The notes beneath the pieces were generated by a model. It saw only the letters and a program-made list of their open reading frames with translations, had not been told where the DNA came from and searched no databases. Shown here one piece after another: positions 27,355-36,647 of a DNA stretch of 64,000 nucleotides. Location: contig NZ_LT629710.1 of assembly GCF_900104535.1 (NCBI RefSeq), positions 3,321,501 to 3,385,500 of the forward strand, given 5' to 3'. The stretch is from Nakamurella panacisegetis (GTDB lineage Bacteria > Actinomycetota > Actinomycetes > Mycobacteriales > Nakamurellaceae). A program made the translations under genes and the position numbers. Position 1 is the stretch's first letter, and the number at the start of each line of letters is the position of its first letter.

Positions 27355-27542
27355 CGTCGGGTGCCCGGAGCCCGGGCGGCCGTCCCCGCACCGGACGGCG
27401 GGATCAGTTCGGCGCGGCAAGACCCACAACTCGCCGTCCGACGTTCGCACGATGCACACGCCGATCTGGTCTGATGGTTGCCTTCCGAGCGCATGATGAC
27501 GTGCGCCGTGCATGCGGGTCCGGAACGAGCGAGGTTGTGACG

Positions 27543-28460
27543 ATGGTCGAGATGCAGAGCCCCGCTCTGTCCCTGCAGTACGGACGTCCGAACCACTTCC
27601 TGCTCCACGTGAGCGACACCCATTTCGTAGGCGACGGCCTGCTCTACGGAGCGGTCGACGCCGAGGCCCACCTGGCCGAGCTGCTCGGTCAGTTCGAGGT
27701 GGGTCACGCCCGACCCGAAGCCATCGTCGTGACCGGGGACATGGCCGACAGCGGGGATCCGGCCGCCTACCGCCGGTTGCGGGCGATCATCGAGCCGATG
27801 GCGGTCCGTCTCGGCGCCCGGGTTATCTGGGTGATGGGCAACCACGACAGCCGGGCCGCGGTCCGGGTGTGCCTGCTGGACGAAGAACCCTCGGTCGAAC
27901 CGATCGACCGCGTGCACTGGTTCGGCGGGTTGCGGCTGGTCGCGCTCGACACGTCCGTCCCCGGAAGGCACCACGGCGACGTCACCGAGGCCCAGCTGGC
28001 CTGGTTGGCGGCCGAACTGGCCACGCCGGCCCCGGAAGGCACCTTGCTGGCCATGCACCACCCACCGGTGCCGAGCGTGCTCGACCTCGCCGTCCTGGTC
28101 GAACTGCAGCACCAGTCGAGGCTGGCCGCGGTGCTGGCCGGCACCGACGTGCGGGCGATCCTCGCCGGACATCTGCACTACTCGACCACCGCGACGTTCG
28201 CCGGCATCCCGGTGTCCGTCGCCTCGGCCAGCTGCTACACCCAGGACCTGAGCGTGCCGGTCGATTCGATGCGCAGCCGGGACGGCGCCCAGGCGGTCAA
28301 CCTGGTCCACGTCTACCCGCACACCGTCATGCACTCGGTCGCCCCCCGGGGAGCGTTCCCGGTGGTGTCCACGGTGTCCCCGGAAGGCGCGGCCGCCTCG
28401 CTGCGGGCGGCGGGCCTCGTGATGCCGCCGCTGGGCACAGCCGCCCGGTCCCGGCCCTAG
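27543..28460 (+). CDS. Metallophosphoesterase (class III cyclic-nucleotide phosphodiesterase type)
   Basis: 305 residues from ATG 27543 (GAGG 8 bases upstream). Metal ligands in order: [11 protein letters not shown] (D-x-H), [10 protein letters not shown] (GD), VMGNHDSR (GNHD), AMHHPP (H) and LAGHLHYS (GHxH). This set and length are those of GpdQ/CpdA-like enzymes that cleave cyclic nucleotides or glycerophosphodiesters. Stands alone between the ileS terminator and the convergent Stealth gene. Confidence 0.87.
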   Translation: MVEMQSPALSLQYGRPNHFLLHVSDTHFVGDGLLYGAVDAEAHLAELLGQFEVGHARPEAIVVTGDMADSGDPAAYRRLRAIIEPMAVRLGARVIWVMGNHDSRAAVRVCLLDEEPSVEPIDRVHWFGGLRLVALDTSVPGRHHGDVTEAQLAWLAAELATPAPEGTLLAMHHPPVPSVLDLAVLVELQHQSRLAAVLAGTDVRAILAGHLHYSTTATFAGIPVSVASASCYTQDLSVPVDSMRSRDGAQAVNLVHVYPHTVMHSVAPRGAFPVVSTVSPEGAAASLRAAGLVMPPLGTAARSRP

Positions 28461-28524
28461 CGACCTCGGCCCGGCGCCGTCGCTAGGCCTGGCCCGGCGA
28501 CGAGGCCCGGCCGTAGGGGGTCAG

Positions 28525-30039
28525 TCAGCCCGAGACCGCCGCCAGATCAGCGGCCCCGGTGGATCGCTTCTCCCACGGGGCGGGGATGGCGAAGTACCGG
28601 TCGAGGAACTGACGGACGGCGGTGGCCCGCACATCGGCCGGCACCTCGGGGAAGCTCCCGTCGTTGAGGCAGAAGCAGTCGAACCCGCGCCGGCGCAGCA
28701 GCTTGTTGAGGCTGTGCAGTCCGGCCTCGGTGGTGGTGTCGATGTACGCCGCCTTCGCGGTCTCGTTCCTGACGGCCCGTCCGGTCAGCAGTGCGTAGTA
28801 GTGGTAGAACGAGTTGGTCACCGAGATGTTGTTGCTGGCCCGGAATGCGCTGGACATGGTCGCGCGGAATTCCTCGGCGAATTCCGATTCCATCTCGGCC
28901 ATCACCGACTTGCGCAACGGCGCCGCGGCGTGTTCCAGGTGACGGGTGGTCAGCTTTCCGAACCGGCCCCGCAACAGCTGCCGGTTGACCCGGGCCGCAT
29001 TCTCGAAACCGCTGCGCTCACCGTTGTTCTCGCCCACGCCGATGCGGTTGGGCCCCTCCAGGAACTTCGTCACCCCGCCCGAGGTGAAGAACAGGTCCGG
29101 CCGCACCGGACGGCCGAAAAACATGTCGTCGTTCGAATACAGGAAATGTTCGGCCAGACCGGGGATGTGGTGGAGCTGACTCTCCACGGCCATCGAGTTG
29201 TGCGTGGGCAGTGCCGACGGGTCGGCGAAGAAGTCCTCGCTCCGGACGACGGTGACCTTCGGGTGCTCGTCGAGCCAGGCCGGCCGCTCCGAATCGGTGA
29301 CGATGAAGATCTTCCGGATCCAGGGCGCGAACAGATGCACCGAGCGCAGGGCGTACTTGAGTTCGTCCAACTGGCGGAAGCGGGCCTCGTGATCGTCACC
29401 CTCGCCGACCACGTAGCTGGCCATCCGCCTGGCCCTCGCCTTCTGCCACTCCAGGGATCCGCCGTCGACCCAGGAGAACACGATGTCGATGTCGAAGGTG
29501 ATGTCGTCGGCGAAGTCGTCGAACATGAAGTCCACCGTGGGCCACGTGCGCCCGTGGCGCTGCACCGTGGCTGGGACGAGAGGGTCCGTGGTCCACTCAC
29601 TGCGGGTCAGGCGGTTCTCGATCGGCGCCTTGAACCTGGTGCGGCGGAAGGTCCACAGTTCCAGTTGCACGCCGAGCTCGGCGCCGTAGGTCAGGCCACC
29701 CCGCAACTCCACCCGCGGCCGGAACAGGCGGAACACCCGCGCCTTCGGGTCGGTCGACAGGGCACCGGCGGCCATCAGGACGGCCGGAGACTTCCGGCGG
29801 CCGATTGCCTTGGAGTACAGCGGTTCCGCGGCCGATGCAGTCTGCAGTGCGGAGGCCAGCCGATGGCGCTCACGACGATTGACGGCCAGCACCGGGCGGT
29901 CGTGCTCGCCACGGGCCAGGAAGTACTCGATCCCGGCCTCGTCCAGAATGCCGCCGACGAACAGCAGATCCGCGACCACGGCATCCTCCGGCGTCGCGCC
30001 CGTGTTGACCAGGGTGAACCGACCGTCGATGACGACCAC
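28525..30039 (-). CDS. Stealth family sugar-1-phosphate transferase (capsule-type)
   Basis: 504 residues from GTG 30039. The four conserved Stealth regions are recognisable: CR1 IDIVFSWVDGGSLEWQ (about 165), CR2 ELKYALRSVHLFAPWIRKIF, CR3 HNSMAVESQLHHIPGLAEHF with FLYSNDDMFFGRPV, and CR4-like NNISVTNSFYHYYALLTGRA. These enzymes transfer hexose-1-phosphate to build phosphodiester-linked surface polymers. The start is weak: no ribosome site precedes the GTG, and a GGAG sits before an in-frame ATC at about 30096, so the protein may begin 19 residues earlier. Confidence 0.86.
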   Translation of the reverse strand: MVVIDGRFTLVNTGATPEDAVVADLLFVGGILDEAGIEYFLARGEHDRPVLAVNRRERHRLASALQTASAAEPLYSKAIGRRKSPAVLMAAGALSTDPKARVFRLFRPRVELRGGLTYGAELGVQLELWTFRRTRFKAPIENRLTRSEWTTDPLVPATVQRHGRTWPTVDFMFDDFADDITFDIDIVFSWVDGGSLEWQKARARRMASYVVGEGDDHEARFRQLDELKYALRSVHLFAPWIRKIFIVTDSERPAWLDEHPKVTVVRSEDFFADPSALPTHNSMAVESQLHHIPGLAEHFLYSNDDMFFGRPVRPDLFFTSGGVTKFLEGPNRIGVGENNGERSGFENAARVNRQLLRGRFGKLTTRHLEHAAAPLRKSVMAEMESEFAEEFRATMSSAFRASNNISVTNSFYHYYALLTGRAVRNETAKAAYIDTTTEAGLHSLNKLLRRRGFDCFCLNDGSFPEVPADVRATAVRQFLDRYFAIPAPWEKRSTGAADLAAVSG

Positions 30040-30301
30040 GTCGGGTCGGGCCAGCAGCAGCGGCCAGGCGGGGGTGTCGTGTGCGTCAGCGATGGTTCAG
30101 CTCCAGTTCCCTGCAATTTTCATCGGCGTCGGACGGAATACCTCCGGCGCCGCGTGTGATCCCCGTTTCAACCATCATGACGGACAAATGTTTCGGTCCG
30201 AACCACACCGGGTGTCTGTGCCCGTGACCAGAGCATTCCCGGTCTGCGTGATCGGTCGCGGCGTGGAAGGTCACGTCGCTTTCGCCCGGGGGCCGGCCGG
30301 C

Positions 30302-31174
30302 TCAGGCTCCGAGTTCGGCGGCCAGCCGGCTCAGGGCCGGGGAACAGCCGGCGTCGATCCGCCAGGTCGCCAGGCCGTCGCCGCGCGTCGGTCCCCGATT
30401 GATGATGACCACCGGGATGCCGCGCCGGTAGGCGTGGCGGACGAACCTCAGGCCCGACATCACACTCAGCGACGATCCGGCGACGAGCAGCGCCTTGGCA
30501 TCATCCACGGCTGAGAAGCAATGCTGGACAACCGGTTTCGGCACACTGTCGCCGAAGAAGACCACGTTCGGTTTCAGGGCGCCGCTGCAGCGGACACACG
30601 CGGCCACCCGGAAGTCGTTCGTGTCGTCGAACTCGACGTCGCCGTCCGGAGCGCTGACCAGGTCAAGGTCGGCGCCGAATTCGGGATTGCCCTCGTCCAA
30701 TCGGCGGTGCAGTTCCAACCGGGGAGTGATCTGCCCGCAGTTCAGGCAGATCACCTCGTCGACCCGGCCGTGCAGGTCGACGACCGAGCGGCTGCCGGCC
30801 TGCTGGTGCAGCCCGTCGACGTTCTGGGTGATCAACTCACTGAGGTGGCCGGCGTTCTCCAGGGCGGCGAAGGCTCGGTGCCCGGCATTCGGAACCGCCG
30901 TCCCCATGCGCCGCCAGCCGAGATGACTGCGGGCCCAGTAGCGTTGCTGCGCAACCGGTCCCGACTTGAATTCGGCGATCGTCATCGGGGTCCGCACCGG
31001 TGCGCCGGGTCCTCGGTAGTCCGGAATCCCGGAATCGGTGGACAGCCCGGCCCCGGTGAGGGCAACGACCGATCCGCCGGCGAGGAGGTCGACCGTGGCG
31101 GCGAACGCGGCCTCGTCCACAACGTCTTCGACGCCGCGGTGTGTGGCCGCCGGCGGGGGTGGGATACGGGTCAC
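30302..31174 (-). CDS. NAD-dependent protein deacylase, Sir2 family
   Basis: 290 residues from GTG 31174 ([14 protein letters not shown]); a GTG two codons earlier is equally possible. NAD-binding [31 protein letters not shown] with the catalytic histidine in [11 protein letters not shown], zinc cysteines CLNCG and CVRCSG, and [14 protein letters not shown] identify a sirtuin. It removes acetyl or acyl groups from lysines. The same frame stays open upstream to 33691 but that is the shadow of cobF and the MFS gene. See also acuC and the Pat-like gene at 44395-48256. Confidence 0.93.
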   Translation of the reverse strand: MTRIPPPPAATHRGVEDVVDEAAFAATVDLLAGGSVVALTGAGLSTDSGIPDYRGPGAPVRTPMTIAEFKSGPVAQQRYWARSHLGWRRMGTAVPNAGHRAFAALENAGHLSELITQNVDGLHQQAGSRSVVDLHGRVDEVICLNCGQITPRLELHRRLDEGNPEFGADLDLVSAPDGDVEFDDTNDFRVAACVRCSGALKPNVVFFGDSVPKPVVQHCFSAVDDAKALLVAGSSLSVMSGLRFVRHAYRRGIPVVIINRGPTRGDGLATWRIDAGCSPALSRLAAELGA

Positions 31175-31300
31175 GGGCACCGGTCCACGGTACGCCTGGG
31201 GCCGCTGTGCGCCCGGGACTATTCGGCACCTGAGTTCGGTTGTACGACCCAGGACGAGCAGCTCCGGGCGGAGTCCGCCGGAGCAGGAAGCAGGCACATC

Positions 31301-31552
31301 GTGAAGACGAACATCCACCCCGACTACCACCAGGTCGTATTCCGCGATTCCAGCACCGGGGACGAATTCCTGACGCGTTCCACCGCGACCAGTGCCTTGA
31401 CCGTCGACCACGCCGACGGGCACACCTACCCGCTGATCGTGGCCGACGTGACCAGCGCCTCCCACCCGTTCTGGACCGGGAACGCGCGGGTCGTGGACAG
31501 CCAGGGGCAGGTACAGAAGTTCCACCAGCGGTACGGCCGTCGAGTCCGATGA
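31301..31552 (+). CDS. rpmE2: Ribosomal protein bL31 type B (zinc-independent)
   Basis: 83 residues from GTG 31301 ([16 protein letters not shown]). IHPDYHxVVFRD, the long insert with [21 protein letters not shown] and the absence of all cysteines mark the C-minus paralogue that replaces zinc-binding L31 under zinc limitation. Such genes are usually Zur-repressed; I see no clear Zur box in the 126 bases upstream. Divergent from the sirtuin. Confidence 0.94.
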   Translation: MKTNIHPDYHQVVFRDSSTGDEFLTRSTATSALTVDHADGHTYPLIVADVTSASHPFWTGNARVVDSQGQVQKFHQRYGRRVR

Positions 31553-31630
31553 GCCCGGACCGGAGCCGGATCGCCTCGGCGGTCCGGCTCCGGCGTCTGC
31601 GATCCGGACCGAGGACTTCGTTCTAGGCTG

Positions 31631-32425
31631 ATGGTCCGCCTCGTCCCAGGGAGTCCCGTGCGCCAGCTCTACGTCATCGGCATCGGTGCGGGTGACCCGG
31701 AACAGGTCACGGTGCAGGCCATTCGTGCCCTGAACGCGGTCGATGTGTTCTTCGTGCTGGACAAGGGGGCGGCCAAGGACGACCTGGTCGCACTGCGGGC
31801 CGAGATCTGCCGCCGGTACGTCACGGAGCGGCCGTACCGAATCGTCGAGATCGCGGACCCGGATCGGGATCGGTCGGTGCTCACCGGCCGCCAGTACAAC
31901 GCCGCTGTGCAGGACTGGCACGAGGCCAGGGTGGGCGCGATCGAAGCGGCCATGCTGGCCGAGCTCGCGCCCGGGGAGAATCCGGGTTTCCTGGTCTGGG
32001 GCGATCCGGCGCTGTACGACAGCATCATCCGGATCGTCGACCGGCTGCGGGCCAGGGGAGCCCTGGACTTCGACTACCAGGTGATCCCCGGCATCAGCAG
32101 CGTGCAGCAGCTGGCGGCCGCGCACCGGATCGTGCTGAACCGGATCGGCGAGCCGATCCACATCACCACCGGGCGGCGCCTGCGCTCCGGGCTGCCCGCC
32201 GGACAGGACAACGTGGTCGTGATGCTGGACTCCGACCTGGCCTGCCGGGACCTCACCGAGGCCGGCTTGGAGATCTACTGGGGCGCCTACCTCGGCAGCC
32301 CCGAGCAGATCCTGGTGCATGGTCTGCTGGCCGACGTGATCGACGAGATCGCCGGGCGGCGGGCCGCCGCGCGCGAGCGGATCGGCTGGATCATGGACAC
32401 CTACCTGATCCGGCGGCCCGTCTAG
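31631..32425 (+). CDS. cobF: Precorrin-6A synthase (deacetylating) CobF
   Basis: 264 residues from ATG 31631; GTG 31658 (VRQLYVIGIGAGDPEQVTVQ) is a good alternative start since homology begins there. Tetrapyrrole methylase fold: GIGAGDPEQVT loop, LVWGDPALYDSIIRI, and YQVIPGISSVQQLAAAH. CobF extrudes acetate and methylates C1 in aerobic cobalamin synthesis. No other cob gene is in the window, so it stands as an orphan. Its TAG overlaps the stop of the convergent MFS gene. Confidence 0.9.
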   Translation: MVRLVPGSPVRQLYVIGIGAGDPEQVTVQAIRALNAVDVFFVLDKGAAKDDLVALRAEICRRYVTERPYRIVEIADPDRDRSVLTGRQYNAAVQDWHEARVGAIEAAMLAELAPGENPGFLVWGDPALYDSIIRIVDRLRARGALDFDYQVIPGISSVQQLAAAHRIVLNRIGEPIHITTGRRLRSGLPAGQDNVVVMLDSDLACRDLTEAGLEIYWGAYLGSPEQILVHGLLADVIDEIAGRRAAARERIGWIMDTYLIRRPV

Positions 32426-33897
32426 ATCTGCTGTGCGGCAACGGATTTCCGCAGTCCGGCGTCGCTGATGGTGAAGAAGGCCAGTACGCCACCGAAGGCG
32501 CAGAGTGCCCCCGCGATCAAGACGGCGTGGTGGAATCCGGCGGACAGCAGGGCCTTGTCCGCGTACGCCGCCGGGGTGATGCCGGCCAGGGACGGGAGGA
32601 CGGCGACGGCGAGCAGACCGGCGATGCGGGCCACGTCGTTGTTGACGGCGGAGGCGACCCCGGTCTGGTGATCCGGCGCGGCGGCCAGGACCGAGGAGGT
32701 CAGTGGGGCCACCGTGGCCGACATGCCGAGCGCGAACACCAGCACCGCCGGCAGCACGCCGCCGTGGTAGGTCGACCGTTCGTCCAGCCGGGAGAACAGG
32801 GCGATGCCGAGGCCGGCGACGATCGGGCCGACGGTCATCGGCCAGCGCGGTCCGATCCGCTGGGCCAGGGCGCCGCCGCGGGCCGACAGGAGCAGCATGA
32901 CGACGGTCATCGGGAGCAGGGCCGTGCCGGCCTGCAGGGGTGAGAAGCCGGTGACCCGTTGCAGTTGCACGGGCAGCAGGAACAGCCCGCCGGACAGGGC
33001 GGCGTACACCGCGAAGGTGACCAGATTGGCCGCGGTGAACTGGCGGACCCGGAACAGGCCCAACGGCAGCAGTGGGTCCGGGTGCCGCGACTCGAAGAGC
33101 ACGAACGCGGCCAGGATGACGACGCCGAGCGCGGTCGACGCGATGGTGTAGCCCGGCCAGTTCTGTGCGGGTCCCTCGGTCAGGCCGTACACCAGCGCCC
33201 CGAGACCGGTCGAGGCGAGGACGGCTCCCACCCAGTCGAGCCGGCCGGTCGCACTGGTGTCCCTGGTTTCCGGGATGAACCGCTGGGAGGTGATGACGAC
33301 GACGACCGCCAGCGGGACGTTGATCAGGAAGACCAGTCGCCAGCCCCACGGGGCCACTCCGACCAGGATGCCGCCCAGCACCGGACCGATCGCGGTGGCC
33401 ACCCCGCCCAGTCCCGACCAGGCGCCGACCGCGGTGGCCCGGTCCTCCTTCCGGAAGACCGCCTGCAGGATGGCCAGCGAACCCGGGGTCAGCAACGCTG
33501 CGCCGACGCCCTGGAGGGCGCGCGTCAGCACCAGAGTGCCCGCACTCGGGGCCAGTCCGCACAGCACCGACGCGATGGTGAACCACACCACCCCGACCAC
33601 GAAGACCCGGCGGCGGCCGAGCCGGTCGCCGAGTGACCCGCCGAGCAGCAGGAGGCCGGACAGGGCGAGCGTGTAGGCGTTCAGGGTCCACTGCAGACCG
33701 GTGAGTCCGGCGTGCAGATCAGCGCCGATCCGGGGCAGTGCGACGTTGATGACCGTCGCGTCCAGCTGGGCCAGGCCGCTGCCGAGGACCGTGGCCAGCA
33801 ACACCCACTTCCCCTGGCTGGAGCCGTAGGCGAGAGGCTGGGGAAGCCCGGCCTCGCTGGTCGTTGCGGGCTCAGCCGGACGGTGGGGTCTGGACAC
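32422..33897 (-). CDS. MFS exporter, DHA2 (EmrB/QacA) family
   Basis: 491 residues from GTG 33897 (AGGAG 4 bases upstream). About 14 spans; motif LAQLDATVINVALPRIGADL in helix 1, GLLLLGGSLGDRLGRRRVFVVG (motif A), and ALQGVGAALLTPGSLAILQ with GAWSGLGGVATAIGPVLGG (motif C) match DHA2 drug exporters. The convergent stops of this gene and cobF share the CTAG of TCTAGA at 32421-32426. No adjacent regulator. Confidence 0.92.
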   Translation of the reverse strand: MSRPHRPAEPATTSEAGLPQPLAYGSSQGKWVLLATVLGSGLAQLDATVINVALPRIGADLHAGLTGLQWTLNAYTLALSGLLLLGGSLGDRLGRRRVFVVGVVWFTIASVLCGLAPSAGTLVLTRALQGVGAALLTPGSLAILQAVFRKEDRATAVGAWSGLGGVATAIGPVLGGILVGVAPWGWRLVFLINVPLAVVVVITSQRFIPETRDTSATGRLDWVGAVLASTGLGALVYGLTEGPAQNWPGYTIASTALGVVILAAFVLFESRHPDPLLPLGLFRVRQFTAANLVTFAVYAALSGGLFLLPVQLQRVTGFSPLQAGTALLPMTVVMLLLSARGGALAQRIGPRWPMTVGPIVAGLGIALFSRLDERSTYHGGVLPAVLVFALGMSATVAPLTSSVLAAAPDHQTGVASAVNNDVARIAGLLAVAVLPSLAGITPAAYADKALLSAGFHHAVLIAGALCAFGGVLAFFTISDAGLRKSVAAQQI

Positions 33898-34172
33898 GAC
33901 GCTCCTGGCGAACGGGCGGTACCGTCCGGCGTGTGCGGTGCCGGACAGCAGGGTCAGGTGAAGCGATTCACCGCTGTCAACCCTAGGCCCGCTCGATCTG
34001 TTCCGATGACGGCGGGGCCCCGTCCGGCGGACGTCGGCCGGCACGGCCCGGGCCGGTGGCGGACGGGCCCGGGAGTGATCACGGAGTCCCGGCTGATGCC
34101 CTCTCCGATCTCCGGACGTAGCCTGAGATGTCGAGTTGGGGTGGTTGCGGGTAAGGATGGCGGGCAGGACCT

Positions 34173-34967
34173 ATGCGAAGCGACCCAGGTGGGAGCAACG
34201 AGTCGGAACCAGCAAGTGAACCCGACGAATTCGACTCCCTGGTGCTCGATGACGACTTCGTGTCGGCCGGCATCCCGGAAGCCTCGTTGGAGCCCCACGA
34301 GAGGGCCCTCCCACCGACCATGCGACCCCGGCCGGCCAAGAGGCCGCAGCCGACCGAGGCCGATCACCCGTTACGCGGCTGGGCCGACGCCGGGTTCGGT
34401 CACCCCGGACGGGTCCGATCGGTCGGCATCGCGCTGATCGTGGTCATGGTGATGGTCGCCTCGGTCGTGCTGACGGGGTTGCTGCACATCGCCCCACTCG
34501 GCGCGGCCGCGACCGGCGCCGGAGGCCCACTGCCGCCGGCGACCGATTTCGCGGCGGCCGACGACACCTTTCCGCCCCGGTTGGCCGGGCTCACGCGCTC
34601 GACCCCGTTGGGTACCTGCTTCGACGTGCCGGCCACGGCCGACGTGCCGCGCGCCAGCGTGACTCCCTGCGCCAATCCGCATCGCTACGAGTTGGTCGCC
34701 TTCGAGCAACTCACCGGGCGGGCCGACCAGTATCCGGCGGCCAGTTACTGGACCGGCGTGGTCTATCCCCAGTGCCGGTTGGACCTCGCCCGTTATCTGG
34801 GTCGGGCGTCTGATCAATGGCCGGTCACCCTGACCGCATCCGCGTTCACCCCGTCGAGGGAGAGCTGGGTGCAGGGGGACCGGACCGTCTACTGCGTCGC
34901 CGACCGTCAGCCGTCGGTCGGCGGGAGCGTCCGTTACGCCGGAACGGCGACGGTCCACTCGGCCTGA
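34173..34967 (+). CDS. Septum-formation domain membrane protein
   Basis: 264 residues from ATG 34173. An acidic then basic cytoplasmic N-terminus (1-85), one membrane span (about 87-110, VGIALIVVMVMVASVVLTGLL) and an external domain (about 140-260). It holds LGTCFDVPA, VTPCANPHRYELVAFEQL, YPQCRLDLARYLG and TVYCVADR: four cysteines and the 'C-x-x-P-H-x-x-E' pattern seen in the actinobacterial septum-formation (PF13845-type) domain. Role unproven. Divergent from the MFS gene. Confidence 0.68.
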   Translation: MRSDPGGSNESEPASEPDEFDSLVLDDDFVSAGIPEASLEPHERALPPTMRPRPAKRPQPTEADHPLRGWADAGFGHPGRVRSVGIALIVVMVMVASVVLTGLLHIAPLGAAATGAGGPLPPATDFAAADDTFPPRLAGLTRSTPLGTCFDVPATADVPRASVTPCANPHRYELVAFEQLTGRADQYPAASYWTGVVYPQCRLDLARYLGRASDQWPVTLTASAFTPSRESWVQGDRTVYCVADRQPSVGGSVRYAGTATVHSA

Positions 34968-34970
34968 CGG

Positions 34971-35663
34971 TCAGGTGATCGGCTGGCGGACGTGGATTCC
35001 GTGCGCGATGTCCGACGGCAGCTCGGTCGTGATCGCGCCGTCGATGACCAACAGGGCGTTGTCCCGCGTGACGAATTCCAGGACGGCACCCGGCTTGATC
35101 CCGCCCCGATGCAGCCGGTCCATGATGGCCGGCTGGTTCTGGACGATCTCGATGATGCGCCGCACCTCGAACCGGCCGCCTTTGGCCGCCGCCGCATCGG
35201 CGCCGATCAGGTCGGCGTGGGTCTCGGTGACGCCCGGCTGATCCACGCCGAGTTGGGACAGGCCGGGGATCGGGTTGCCGTACGGGGAGATCTGCGGGTG
35301 ACCGAGCAGTGCGACCAGGCGCTGTTCGACCTCTTCGCTCATCACGTGTTCCCAGCGACAGGCCTCGACGTGTACGTCGCGCCAGTCCAGCCCGATGACG
35401 TCGAGCAGCAGCCGCTCGGCCAGGCGGTGCTTGCGCATGACGGCGACCGCCCGCTCACGACCGAGATCGGTGAGCTCGAGATGACGATCGTCGGACACCA
35501 TCAGGAGTCCGTCGCGCTGCATCCGCGCCACGGTCTGGCTGACCGTCGGTCCACTCTGGTTCAGACGCTCCGCAATACGGGCACGCAGAGGAAAGATGCC
35601 CTCCTCTTCGAGCTCGAAGATGGTGCGGAGGTACATCTCGGTGGTATCGATCAAATCGTTCAC
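34971..35663 (-). CDS. ideR: DtxR/IdeR-type iron-dependent regulator
   Basis: 230 residues from GTG 35663 with AAGGGG 8 bases upstream (VNDLIDTTEMYLRTIFELEEEG). Winged helix at 5-70 with LNQSGPTVSQTVARMQRDGL; the dimerisation/metal domain has HRLAERLLLDVIGL and EACRWEHVMSEEVEQRL, holding the Cys, Glu and His metal ligands; a C-terminal SH3-like domain follows. Length and all three domains fit IdeR/DtxR rather than the short MntR. Convergent with the septum-formation gene (3-base gap). Confidence 0.87.
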   Translation of the reverse strand: MNDLIDTTEMYLRTIFELEEEGIFPLRARIAERLNQSGPTVSQTVARMQRDGLLMVSDDRHLELTDLGRERAVAVMRKHRLAERLLLDVIGLDWRDVHVEACRWEHVMSEEVEQRLVALLGHPQISPYGNPIPGLSQLGVDQPGVTETHADLIGADAAAAKGGRFEVRRIIEIVQNQPAIMDRLHRGGIKPGAVLEFVTRDNALLVIDGAITTELPSDIAHGIHVRQPIT

Positions 35664-35793
35664 GCCGGGACCCCTTCTGACGAAGGCCAAGCCTACCCGG
35701 GAACCCACGACGTCTCTGGCCAAGCGACTCACCCAGGAGCGAACATTCGGGCTCGTCCGGCCGGCGGCCCGGAGCGCCCGTCGGTCTGGTCAT

Positions 35794-36117
35794 TCACGGC
35801 GCGGTCGCGGCGCCGGTCCGGTTGTCGTCCGGTGGGACGGCCTCCAGCGCCGGCAACGTGGTGACCGGGTACTCCTCGGCTCGTCCCTGCCACACCGACC
35901 ACCCGAACTCCGGCGTGAGCGACGCGCACAACGGGATCTCGGCATCGACGATCCGGCGGGGAATCGGTTTCTGGTGTTCGAGTTCGAGAGAGAGCGCGCG
36001 GTCCACGATGGGCAGCTCGTGCCGCGCCCCGGCCCGGTCGTGGGCGGCGCCCAGGCGGAGCACGATGACCGTGGCCCACGGGCAGACGATGTCGCTGTAG
36101 ACGACGAGCCCGCGCAT
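35794..36117 (-). pseudogene. Truncated DsbA-family thioredoxin-fold protein
   Basis: 107 codons from ATG 36117. The start MRGLVVYSDIVCPWATVIVL and the stretch EIPLCASLTPEFGWSVW-YPVTTLPALEAV match the N-terminal half of DsbA-like/FrnE-like oxidoreductases (normally about 200 residues). After ALEAV the match ends and 14 unrelated residues lead to a stop; I find no continuation in any frame up to the ideR gene. The site keeps one Cys (CPWA). It follows the SnoaL-like gene with a 4-base gap, so it was probably the last gene of the TetR operon before the 3' half was lost. Confidence 0.6.
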
Positions 36118-36121
36118 GCGC

Positions 36122-36586
36122 TCAGCCCGCCGCCGGGGCCGGCAGAACACCGAGCTGGATGAGCAGGCCGGCCACGTCCATGATGATGCGGCTCTCGGTG
36201 AGCTGGCCATCGCGGTACCGGTCCAGGGTCCACGCCTCGACCTGGACGCTGCGGCAGGTGGCCGGAATGCCGAGGAAGTCGCCGTGGTGGGTACCCGTCC
36301 AGGTCGAGAAGCTCATGATGCGATCGCCTTCGGCGACCGTGTCGTGCAACGTCCAGTGCAGATCGGGGAAGGCGGCGAACATCCCGGCGAGCACGTCGGC
36401 CAGACCGGCGCGCCCCGGCCCCTGACCCGGGAGGGGGTTCTGTTCGACGAAGTCCTCGACCACCAGTTCGGCCAGGGCCACGTCGAGGTCGCGCGCATTG
36501 ATGACGTCGTCGGTGAACCGCTGCGCAAGTGACCTGAGGTCAGCGGCCGACGGCGAGGTGGGGGTGGTGGCGGTAGTGGTGAACAC
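36122..36586 (-). CDS. SnoaL-like polyketide cyclase / NTF2-fold protein
   Basis: 154 residues from GTG 36586 (VFTTTATTPT), AAGGA 9 bases upstream. The core shows AQRFTDDVINARDLDVALAELV, DFVEQNPLPGQGPG, FPDLHWTLHDTVAEGDRIMS and WTGTHHGDFLGIPAT, the standard SnoaL/NTF2-like ester cyclase pattern. Substrate unknown. Third gene of the TetR operon. Confidence 0.83.
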   Translation of the reverse strand: MFTTTATTPTSPSAADLRSLAQRFTDDVINARDLDVALAELVVEDFVEQNPLPGQGPGRAGLADVLAGMFAAFPDLHWTLHDTVAEGDRIMSFSTWTGTHHGDFLGIPATCRSVQVEAWTLDRYRDGQLTESRIIMDVAGLLIQLGVLPAPAAG

Positions 36587-36647
36587 AGCGGTGTTCCTTT
36601 CGGATGGGATGGGATGGATGGGCGGTCGGTAGATCTGTGGGTTTCGG

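Noticed and set aside
30086-30274. 62-codon minus-strand frame before the Stealth gene
   Set aside because: His/Arg/Gly-rich, no ribosome site, no recognisable pattern; more likely untranslated leader.
31175-33691. Upstream extension of the sirtuin frame (total 1129 codons)
   Set aside because: The extension lies opposite rpmE2 and cobF and overlaps the MFS gene, all confidently identified; sirtuin homology begins only near 31100.
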